Shown: piece by piece, positions 56,036 to 64,000 of the stretch
How the letters are laid out: each line of letters starts with the position of its first letter
Position numbering within the stretch: position 1 is the first letter of the stretch
Assembly: GCA_037893225.1 (NCBI GenBank)
Contig: JAZGUH010000375.1
Span: 1,178,001-1,242,000 of the forward strand
Length of the DNA stretch: 64,000 nt
Reading direction: 5' to 3'
Source: Hippasteria phrygiana
Taxonomy: Eukaryota; Echinodermata; Asteroidea; Valvatida; Goniasteridae
Program-made: the position numbers and the translations under genes
Notes under the pieces: model-generated
Told to the model about the DNA's origin: nothing
The model's database searches: none
The model's input: the letters and a program-made list of their open reading frames with translations, nothing else

Positions 56036-56423
56036 AATGATTATCTCAGATCCATGCTCATACTGAAATAATATCAAAATTAGACAAAATAGACGGGAAA
56101 ACGAAGGAGTTAGGTCGACAAAAACTCTTCAGCAGCATCAACTCCACGTACGTACATGCATAGTGTTTGGCTGTAGCATCAACCGACTCTACACGTGTAC
56201 GTCACGGGGTCACGTACATACATTTAACATACATAATGAGCTTTCGCGAAACAGGATAAATGGTTCAGAATAACAACCCTTTTTTTTTTAATAAAAAAAA
56301 TTCTCTCGTCTGCAAACTAATCTCCATCAGTTAAAAGAGTCGGAAAAGTCCAAAAAGTCAAAAAAAAAATTGCCGTTTTAGTTCCTCTTTAAACAACTTT
56401 TTAAACAGCGTTTTAACAGTGTA

Positions 56424-57015
56424 CATTTAGACCTAGGCCCAGAGATGGGCCACTATTTTAGGGGTGGTTGGGGGGGGGGGGGGGGGTATTTAAAAAAAAT
56501 ATTCAGGCAACTCTAGTAAAATTGAGAAGAAAATTGTCCTGGGGGTCTTAATCTTTAATTTCTTGTGAAAAACACATTGCCACCTTACTCCTATCCTGAG
56601 CGCCACCATACGGCGCCTTTTCTCTCCGATTTTGTATTGGTTTCTATGGACGCGTATTTGGTGGAGTTGAATCCTATTGAAAGCTCTTAAAGCTACACAC
56701 GCGTTCTCCGTTCGTTTGCAGTGCATTTCCGGATCCGATATGACGTCACGAAGAGGATAAGCTGAGCTCAGCAGGTGAGACTTGGGCCAATGTCATGGAG
56801 CTGTTTAGCACAAAACACAGTTGAGAATCAGTCGCAGGCAACACATATCACATATAACTTTGTAATTTGGTTTTGCTATAAACAAAGATGTTATGTATTA
56901 GCAGTTGTATGTAGTTAGCAGCTATGAAATGCTCCAAAAAGTCCAGATCTATTTACTTGTGGTCTTTTGTCAGTGTTCTGGGCTGGCCAATGATTGCTTG
57001 TACATGTAGGCCTAT
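56424..57015. other. Non-coding stretch with a poly-G run
   Basis: G tract at about 56470-56486. No gene recognised. Confidence 0.3.
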
Positions 57016-57022
57016 CGTGTAA

Positions 57023-57462
57023 AGGTCGTACACAATGTATATGCAACATTTGCTTTTGCTGTAATTTTTAGAAATGAATGGATTTGGGGGTTAGTATTTT
57101 AGCAAATATTTTAACACTGACCTGTTTAAAGTTTTATTTGCATAGATGCTAGGAAAACAGAGAAAAACTGCCGGTCTTATATAGTCTGGTTCCTTGACCC
57201 TACTTCGGACAAACCGGAGCAATTTATAGACGTCAGGGAATTATCAGCTCAGGGAAATAGACGATGGTCCGCCGACCATCGCTGGAAATTGATAAAACAA
57301 TTCCACTTTTCTGGAAAATGACAGCACACCAGGTGCCATGATTTCTCAGGGTGCTTAAGACTATTATTTACTTACAGTCAAGTAAGGTATTTCATAATAA
57401 TTAAATCAGTAGTTTTTTTAATTATTCAGTAGTTTTTGTATTTGCAAATGTTGCATATTACT
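57023..57462 (-). mobile_element. TTAA-type MITE family D, complete copy
   Basis: The left end gtaaaggtcgtacacaatg leads into tgcttttgctgtaattt, ccaggtgccatgatttctca and tgcttaagact, and ends tgcatattact before TTAA (57463-57466). Reverse orientation relative to 37794-38208. Confidence 0.85.
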
Positions 57463-57466
57463 TTAA

Positions 57467-57969
57467 AGGCAGTAGGCTATACATAATGTGCGTTTGCTGT
57501 AATGGAAAGATTTTACTTTAATACCCCCCACCAAAATCGATAAAGAACAGCAAAATCTTGTAAAATAACCAACCCTCCTTGATAACAACTGTCTAAACAT
57601 GTGGCACAACCTGTTATTTCAAGATTTATTTCAGCAAAATCTGTAAAAAGAAAGAGGAAGAAATCATCATGTATGTGAACACTTTGAGTGACTTTACATG
57701 GTGCCAAGAACTTCTAACACAGAAAAACACGAACTTTCTTCCCCTATCTTGCACTAAAATGTCCCAACAAATTCTCAAAATTAAAGGTTGTGCCAAGTGT
57801 TTATACAATTATGAACACAAATGGATGGTTATTTTCCAAGATTTGCTGTTCCTTACCAATTTTGGTGGGGGTATTAAAGTAAAATCTTTCCGCTGTAATT
57901 TTCAGAAATAAATGGATTTGTGTGCATAGTTTTTTTTTTTTACGTTTGCAAAGTATATATACTATACCT
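57467..57969 (-). mobile_element. Deleted family D copy, split by a younger insertion
   Basis: Starts right after the TTAA shared with the preceding copy and ends tatactatacct before TTAA (57970-57973). Only the two ends remain: tgcgtttgctgtaat up to 57503 and gctgtaattttcagaaataa from 57892. A 388-bp element sits between them. Two family D elements thus abut at one TTAA. Confidence 0.72.
57504..57891. mobile_element. 388-bp TIR element with perfect 8-bp TSD
   Basis: The ends ggaaagattttactttaat and attaaagtaaaatctttcc are inverted, continuing through accccccaccaaaat on the left. gctgtaat is duplicated exactly at 57496-57503 and 57892-57899. The target is a family D sequence, whose undisturbed copies read gctgtaatttttcag, so the empty site is known. 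An 8-bp TSD fits hAT- or P-type transposition. No transposase frame. Confidence 0.95.
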
Positions 57970-57974
57970 TTAAA

Positions 57975-59795
57975 TAAACGTGATCACATTTCGCACATGG
58001 TTTGCATGTAGCCGTTGTATAACTCGAGTAATGTATTATATTGAAAGGCTAGTTGAAAAAAACTAAGTTTCAATGTTTCCGGTTCCGCTCAGATGCATAA
58101 ATTAAGCATACAGTTAGAATTTATTTTAAAGAACAAAAAACGGTTTGTTTCTTATTTATCTGATTGATCCAGTCTACAGTGCATTTATTACCTCACATTG
58201 CTCACTTTTTAAAATCATTGGGCTCTGTTTAAGTTGTTTGTGTGCCATGGGAACATGTTATGGACAGTTATTCCCATATTGAATCTTAATAGAGGAGAGG
58301 GAGTTAACTGAGGTCATGATACCAGACTGATATTTAAATTCCTACAGTGTTTATGCTGGTGTATAGCCTACCGAAATACCCCATTTTCATTTTGCCGTTT
58401 TTGTAATCGTGTTAACCCTGTACACTTATTCAATTTACGCTTTATTCGAAGATCCCAGCATGGTTGGGAATCGCAGCTGGGGATATCCCACCAGTCCCTA
58501 CTCCTGAAGAGCGGTCGGGAAAATGGATTTATAAAAAAATACAAATAAAAAATAAAAAAAATAAAAAACCCGGGTTACCAGTCAAACGTCTATGCGATTT
58601 TTACGCTAAGAAAACAACAACAACGGAATACCAGCCGCAAGCACTATACATTACATGAAATAAATTAGGAATAATTTTCATGCCAAGCAAATGTCTGTGC
58701 TTAGAAACTAGTCCCAGAATATGAACAAATTTGTAATGGATATAAACAAATCTTCTTCTGAGTCAGCAAATCTCCTCATGAAATCGGGCAATTATGTATA
58801 TTAACTAGGCCAGTGCCACCGTGCACTCTAAAAACTGTTCAATTTCTTACGAAGAGGTAGAATATGTTACTTAATACACTTGATACCTTTCGAATTAAGA
58901 AATTCCCTCATTTAAATCAACGCAAATGCGTCAGTACCGTACCAAATATTGGTTGCATATCGCACATGGAGCCGTTTTTTAAATGGCATGTTGTTTTAAC
59001 AACGAGTACGCCTACAGACAGACACACACTGGAAATGACCATACCAGTGCAACCATTTGCCAGCAAATGGGAATTTTGACATGTTTTTTCAATTCACCTC
59101 AATTTAGTTTTATTCCATTCAATTCAATCCATTACTTTAAAATGTGTTCCAATTGTGTTCCAAATGTGTTCCAATTTGTTTATAATCTCGGTGTATATAT
59201 TTTGTCAAGATCGAGCTTATCAAGACGGGTGTTTTCTTTTACCGGTGGGCGAACTTCTTTCAAGTTTTATTTATGGAGTACCGGCGAAAACTAAAGTACT
59301 GGATATTGCCTTCAATAACAATCACCCGCTATCGCCTTTGAATTATGTCCTCAATTTCCCCGGCTCTAAAACGGCACACCGCACGTGATGGTATTTCTTG
59401 TCCGGCCTCGCTTCCCAAGTTGCAGCACGCTGAAGACGTATACTGTGACGACTTTACCCTCACATATCCTCACATTATGTACCCATACGGGGTACTGTGG
59501 ACTTCTTTTATTCTCCTTTGTCCCCATTGAAATCTCAAAACTCATGGCGTTAACTTTGTTGGGTAGGTTGATTTCTAAAGACTCCCTCGTGGGGTATTGT
59601 TCCCATTGTTACCCTTTCTTCCATGTACCCCGCAAGGAGACTAATGTGAGAACACCAAGCACTGACGGACGATCCACGTGCGTGCATATAGTCAAGGGAA
59701 GTTCGTCTTTTTCAAGATTTCTAAATGGGATTGTGCTTTGAAGGTTGGAGAGTATAACTAGAGTGGAATTTGGCTGATAAAAACCATGTGAACTA
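57975..59795. other. Non-coding stretch with a family J fragment
   Basis: atgccaagcaaatgtctgtg and cttagaaactagtccc at about 58675-58715 echo family J. gcactctaaaaactgttcaa at 58822 looks like a lone MITE terminus with no partner seen. Frames up to 118 codons without domains. Confidence 0.3.
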
Positions 59796-59819
59796 ACTAA
59801 ACAAACAAAAACACCGGTA

Positions 59820-59900
59820 CGGTGTTCCGGAGGTCGCAGGTTCGAATCCCGCTCATGCCAGTTTCTTTGTTCACTTTGAAAATGTAACAAAAAACTATTA
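59820..59900 (+). mobile_element. tRNA-derived SINE, B-box fragment
   Basis: A consensus B box ggttcgaatcc at 59839-59849, then cgctcatgccagtttctttg as at 42540. The A box is missing or decayed. Confidence 0.6.
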
Positions 59901-59999
59901 AAACAAATTCTAAACTTGATTGTATATATATGCTCCGAATGTCATCGGGAGAGGGCAAAAAGACTCTAAAGATATTTGACCTTCTTCGCAGTCAATTAA

Positions 60000-60432
60000 A
60001 GGTAATACGCAGCATTTGCAAACATCAAAATTAACAAAACTACTGAATTATTATAAAATACCTTACTTTAACTGAAAGTAAATAGTATTCTCAAGCATCC
60101 TGTGAAATCATTGCTGTCATTTTCAAGAAAGGTGGATTTTTTGTATCAATTTCCAGCGATGGTGGGCCGACCATAGTTGGAAATAGTCTAGTCTAAAAAA
60201 TAGTCTAGACCGGATAATTCCCTGACGTCTATAAATTGCTCATGTTTTGTCTGAAGTAGGGTCAGGGAACCTGACTGCAAGATCAGCGCTTGTTTTCCTT
60301 TTTGTTTTCCTAGCATCTATGCACACAAAACTTTATATAGGTCAGTTTTACAGTATTTGCTATAAAATACTTACCCTTAAATCCATTCATATCTGAAGAT
60401 TACAGCAAAAGCAAATGCAGGCCTGTGCTACC
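60000..60432 (+). mobile_element. TTAA-type MITE family D, complete copy
   Basis: TTAA at 59996-59999, start aggtaatacgcagcatttgc, end gtgctacc followed by ttga. Interior landmarks as in the other copies (catcctgtgaaatcat, gggtcagggaacctgac, ttcctagcatctatgcacac). Confidence 0.82.
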
Positions 60433-60575
60433 TTGAATCAGAAGTACATGTATGTAGTGTAAAAAAGTTTTTACCACTGTTTGATCAATTATCATTGAGG
60501 CCAATGGAAGCCAGTGCCCCAACCTAATTTTCTTAAATGACATTACAGTGCAAGTATATTGCATGACCTGTTTTG

Positions 60576-60812
60576 CTGTGTAGTTTCGTATAATACATGT
60601 AGGAACTATGCTAAATGTAATTTTACCACCAACGTCATAAAGAGACCGAGTCCACCCATAATTTTTTTCCGGACGAATTTTCGGGAAATGTTTTCTGTGT
60701 AGTTTCGTATAATACATGTAGGAACTATGCTAAATGTAATTTTACCACCAACGTCATAAAAAGACAGAGTCCACCCATAATTTTTTCCGGACGAATTTTT
60801 GGGAAATGTTCT
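60576..60812. repeat. 119-bp tandem duplication, two copies
   Basis: ctgtgtagtttcgtataata ... ttttcgggaaatgtttt is repeated directly with period 119 and few differences (agagaccgag against aaagacagag). Confidence 0.95.
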
Positions 60813-60873
60813 TTATTGGGTGAGTCTGTGTTGTTGGCCTACAAAACCGTCCCTCTAGATCAACCGGTGTTTT

Positions 60874-61166
60874 GGGGAGTCAGGTTGGCGTAGTGGCTCT
60901 TTCCTCGCCTTCCACCTCTGTGGCCCGGGTTCGAATCCTGTCCGGGTCAGTATGTGGATTGGGTTCTCAGTCTCCCTGCTTGACTCCGTGGGTTTTCCCC
61001 ATTTACGTTGGGGTTTTCCTCCCACCTCTAAGACTGAGAATTTCTTCCTTTCCTCTCGCACTTCGTGGCCGTGCTGAAGAACTTCCCGGGTGGCTACAGG
61101 GGAACGACTTAGGTCGGCCAATCTCAGCAACCAGATCCATTAGGGATCATACGAAATAAGAAGAAG
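60874..61166 (+). mobile_element. tRNA-derived SINE with 12-bp target duplication
   Basis: A box tggcgtagtgg (60886-60896) and a perfect B box ggttcgaatcc (60928-60938) form an internal RNA polymerase III promoter. The body contains gggttttccccatttacg and gtggccgtgctgaagaactt and ends in a short aag-type tail. aaccggtgtttt occurs on both sides (60862-60873 and 61167-61178), showing retrotransposition at a staggered nick. 293 bp, full length as far as can be judged. Non-coding; minus-strand frames here are artefacts. Confidence 0.95.
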
Positions 61167-61179
61167 AACCGGTGTTTTC

Positions 61180-62810
61180 ACAACGGCAATGTTGTCTGAA
61201 ATACGCGAGTTATCAGTGTATTCAAGAAACGCGGTATAAGTAGTAAAGCAATCCAAGAAGTCACTCGCCACTTGATCACAGATTCTCTGATGGTTTGAAA
61301 ATGTGTACCAGCAGTTAAGCTTGGACAAACCGTGAGTAAATAGACCGAAACTCGTGCGCGCGTGCGCATTTTCCAAGAGAGTAATCTCAGAATAGAGTAA
61401 ACTGAGCACGTGACTCATGGAAGCCATACCATATCGCTCTTGCCTCCTTGAGATTGAAATCTTCCCCGCGTCCATGGAGTAAATTGGCGCCTTATGGTAT
61501 ACCTCAAGTACTTTAAAGAGGATGGTTTCTGTCGAAGCCCTCCAAAAAGCTTACTAAAGATACGTCAAAGCCCATATTTTTGGTGGATAACTGGACATTT
61601 ATTTACACCTCTCACGCCTTTCACATGGTGCGTGCATGCATGGTAGTTCTGCGTGTGTTTTTGTTTAGCGGCCTTGCATGGAAATACTTTCGCATGTTGA
61701 GTGGACAAAAAGAGGGATTTTGGTGTTTTCATTGTGTTACAGTTCTTTTTTGTGAAGCTTGTTTGCTCGTTTTTTTCTTAGGGAGTCATTCAGATCCCAC
61801 TTTCCGTCAAGCGAGTTGGGTTCAGCAAACGGTTTTTAAAGGTTGAAAGAGTCTTTTGCTTTTAAATAAGTGATAGTCTGGTAACAAGACCTGACGAATC
61901 TGACTATTCTTTTCGATTCGTAGGTCCGGTAGCGGCCAATGTCCGCGTGACCATGTCCGCGTGACCCCAAAAATGGAGGAATTCCTCCCTTTTCCGAAAA
62001 TGTCCGACGGTTTCCGAATTCGTCTTCGGCAACATTCGGATGCTATCTTTGATGTTCGCCATGACATTTAACAGCAAAATGTTTGTCAGGCCAGTTGTCG
62101 TTCCTAATTTGTTTAAATTGAATTTTCAATTAAATCGAAGCTCAAAAACCAATGCTATGTTTTTGCCGTATTTTGCCACTGGATCTTGCAAGGGTGTTTC
62201 TGAATGTTGCCACTGACGTCACTCGCACTGACATGGTTACGTCATGATCTATTTTTAATGGTATCAAGAGTTGTCGGGGAATCTTCAGGTCAGGGGCAGA
62301 CTATTAAAAGTAAGTGCACTTCATGAACAGTCTATTCGAGTATGAATTTAACCACTTGAGCACGGTATTATACGGGAGACGTCGGGGTGTTGCGGCGGTT
62401 CTGGCAGCCAAGCGAACCGCTACAATGTGTTTGTGCAGTCAAGCGTAACCTATACACAATAATCCAACAATGGATTGAAACTGCACAAACAGCAGCCAAT
62501 GGCGTCATCCGGCCTGGTGGCACTGTTTTTTGCGCCATATGGCGTCATCCGTACGCAAGGGATTTTAAAAAGGATGGCGCTGCAGGGATTTATGCTCTAT
62601 TTTCTCCAAAACGGGTATATCCCTCTTTTGAGCAGAACCGACCCTCGTTTGTCTCCCTCGTTTATTTCAGCTTTTCTTTGAGTAGGATCCTTTGTATTTT
62701 ATGTACATGGCATGGGCCTAAGAATAAGTCGCCAAGCTTTTCTGGAAAAAGTGTGGACATTGACACTTGACAAAGATTCACATGCACCAGAGGAAGGAAA
62801 ATAATATTCG
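61180..62810. other. Non-coding stretch
   Basis: Frames at 61580-61846 (88 codons) and 62387-62770 (127 codons) show no recognisable domain. Short word repeats: tgtccgcgtgacc twice at 61940-61965 and atggcgtcatccg twice at 62500-62545. Confidence 0.3.
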
Positions 62811-62816
62811 GCGTTT

Positions 62817-63103
62817 ATTATTATTATTATCTTTCTGGTAATGAAACCAAGGATTCCTCAAAAGTGCCCTAAGCACTGTAGCTCGAAAGCCTGAAGATTT
62901 TGCAGAGAGAAGACAATGAGAAGAAGTTACAGTTTTGAAGAAGTTACAGGTGGGAGGAAAACCCCAGAAGAATATTCTGGGGAAACCCACGGAATCAGGT
63001 AGGGACTGAAAACCCAATCCACATGTGGACCAGGGCAGGAATCGAACCCGGGTCACAGCGGTGAAAGGCGGGGACAATAACCACTGCGCCAACCTGACTC
63101 CCT
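62817..63103 (-). mobile_element. tRNA-derived SINE, minus strand
   Basis: Read on the minus strand: gggagtcaggttggcgcagt, A box tggcgcagtgg (63091-63081), perfect B box ggttcgattcc (63048-63038), a middle containing gggtttccccagaatattc, and a 3' (ATA)n tail at 62817-62832. The head is the same as at 60874, but the 3' tail differs. No TSD was identified. Confidence 0.88.
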
Positions 63104-63354
63104 TTCATAGCCGGAGGTAGCCCCAACCACGTGTGGATAAAGTAAACTTTCTTCACAACCACCTTTATTGAATTATGAAGGTTGTGCGTAAATGTTAAAG
63201 TATGTTTGCTTTACAAAATGCTAAACTAATTCGAAGGAAAATACGCATTTGGGAATAATTACAGCTCCCTCCAGTCCCCCAACGTTTCTCAAGGCTAGGA
63301 CGATTATAGGCTGAGGTCTACACACTTTTGGAATATCTTCTCTTAAAATTGTCA

Positions 63355-63725
63355 ACGCGCATGCTAGTCTTGATCAAGCCTTGTTCCTAATAACGAGTTC
63401 AGCGAGCGCCCAGCGCTGACCTGACCAACACAACCCAGTACGTACGTGCCCAGTCCTGATGGTGCCCAGACACCACCATACGTACACGCATAGTCGAGGC
63501 GAAAGACAGTTGTCATTCGCCTCAACTATGCGTGTACGTATGGTGGGGACTGTGCACGTACGTACATGTACATGTACATTGTACTATACTGTATTCTACG
63601 CACTGTTTACGGATGTGTGTGGGGACGTACGTGTACGTGCAGGCTAGGCCAGCACTGGTAATGAACGCTCGCTCGTTTCGGGAACAAGCTTGACAGCCTT
63701 GATCAAGGCTACGTGCATGCTTGAA
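63355..63725. mobile_element. Decayed foldback element with a central hairpin
   Basis: The outer arms pair imperfectly (gcatgctagtcttgatcaag, cttgttcc, cagcgctg on the left; gtgctgg..., aacaagctt, ccttgatcaaggctacgtgc on the right). The inner arm gtacgtacgtgcccagtcc (63438-63456) pairs with ggactgtgcacgtacgtac (63547-63565) with one mismatch. The centre is the hairpin 63473-63546. Confidence 0.75.
63473..63546. repeat. 31-bp-stem hairpin, 12-base loop
   Basis: 63473-63503 (ccaccatacgtacacgcat ... gaggcgaa) pairs with 63516-63546 with a single mismatch (C against T), loop agacagttgtca. The size is miRNA-precursor-like, but near-perfect pairing and the surrounding arms make a transposon hairpin likelier. 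Confidence 0.93.
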
Positions 63726-64000
63726 GCATGCTTGAAGCTTGAATCTTTATACAAGCTGGTAGTGGAGCTCAATGTCGAAATTCTTAACCCAATTTTATGA
63801 GATAGCTCGCGTGTCATTGTGGAATTGTCATCTTTTATGTAACGCTGTTAGCGTGAAAGATCGTATCCACTGGAAACGAGATTGGGTTCTCTATATTGTT
63901 TTTAAGATCGTAAGTTCTGGAAATCGCTAAAGGGACTAGAAGCCGTATCAGGCTGATGATAAATAACTCGTTAAAAGGAACAATATTTTGTTCAATGTTT
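63726..64000. other. Non-coding right end
   Basis: Nothing recognised. Confidence 0.3.

Larger units (their letters stand above)
54688..56423. mobile_element. 1.7-kb TIR element carrying a THAP domain
   Basis: The left end tacactgttaaaacgctgtt and right end aacagcgttttaacagtgta are inverted. Pairing continues through tttaaa and gttcctcttt/aaagaggaac, up to a poly-T/A run. The left arm is interrupted by a 90-bp palindrome (54715-54802). A second inverted pair lies at 55432-55612. The only recognisable protein sequence is a minus-strand THAP zinc finger at 55836-56035. A transposase catalytic region is absent. THAP domains head the transposases of the P and Kolobok superfamilies; which one applies here is not settled because the TSD is unclear (TA on both sides). 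Confidence 0.82.

Noticed and set aside
55527..56077. Host THAP gene
   Set aside because: The THAP frame lies inside a TIR-bounded element and is frameshifted, so a transposon remnant is the simpler reading.
59609..61130. Minus-strand ORFs with ERDSNLRPP or RTGFEPGPQ words
   Set aside because: These peptides are reverse translations of the tRNA-derived B box of SINEs.
63473..63546. microRNA gene
   Set aside because: The stem is too perfect and sits in a larger foldback; without small-RNA data a transposon hairpin is likelier.

Overview
The window is eukaryotic and gene-poor. The absence of any long protein-coding ORF, an intron-style donor site, tRNA-derived SINEs, a LINE fragment and many short inverted-repeat DNA transposons point to an invertebrate animal. 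The recurring words taggcctata and aagctgcttaagcaaa, the long poly-G tracts and the mixture of TIR elements are what I associate with echinoderms (sea star, brittle star or sea urchin). The species is not determinable by eye and the assignment is inference.

Layout. Bases 1-1644 are unremarkable non-coding DNA. Bases 1645-14058 are a head-to-tail duplication of a 6.2-kb unit (copy 1 1645-7840, copy 2 7841-14058). Each unit carries a large foldback minisatellite, degenerate telomere-like DNA, and a 1-kb block in which the triplet CGA (or its complement TCG) recurs every 10-11 bp. From 14.8 to 32 kb come non-autonomous DNA transposons (two hAT-type MITEs with near-perfect 8-bp target duplications, one with a perfect one, a 0.7-kb foldback with about 319-bp arms, several unnamed families), tRNA-like SINE pieces and a LINE C-terminal fragment at 29.3 kb. 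Bases 32.8-34.1 kb are a T-free CCCAAAACCCCACA satellite interrupted by a MITE. At 38.25-38.47 kb lies the only stretch that looks like a host gene start: CCAAT/TATA-like boxes, a 29-codon signal-peptide exon and a GT donor, on the + strand. Bases 42.5-44.9 kb hold two perfect tandem arrays (72 x CTGGG and about 56 x a 13-mer) inside paralogous flanks. Bases 46.96-48.68 kb are a nested pair of foldback elements, the outer one built of GAAT/ATTC words with 10-11-bp spacing. Bases 54.7-56.4 kb are a 1.7-kb TIR element encoding a frameshifted THAP zinc finger. The right end (57-64 kb) has TTAA-flanked MITEs, one carrying a younger insertion with a perfect 8-bp TSD, two tRNA SINEs, and a foldback.

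How it fits together. Almost everything recognisable is mobile or repeat DNA. The theme I find most worth pursuing is architectural: several sequence-unrelated elements have interiors made of many reiterations of a short word, pointing inward from both ends, and in two of them the word is spaced at one helical turn. Other elements share termini or flanks but carry different amplified words inside. This suggests a common process that seeds and amplifies short motifs in non-autonomous elements, or arrays of binding sites for a transposase or other protein. All spacing values given were counted by eye.
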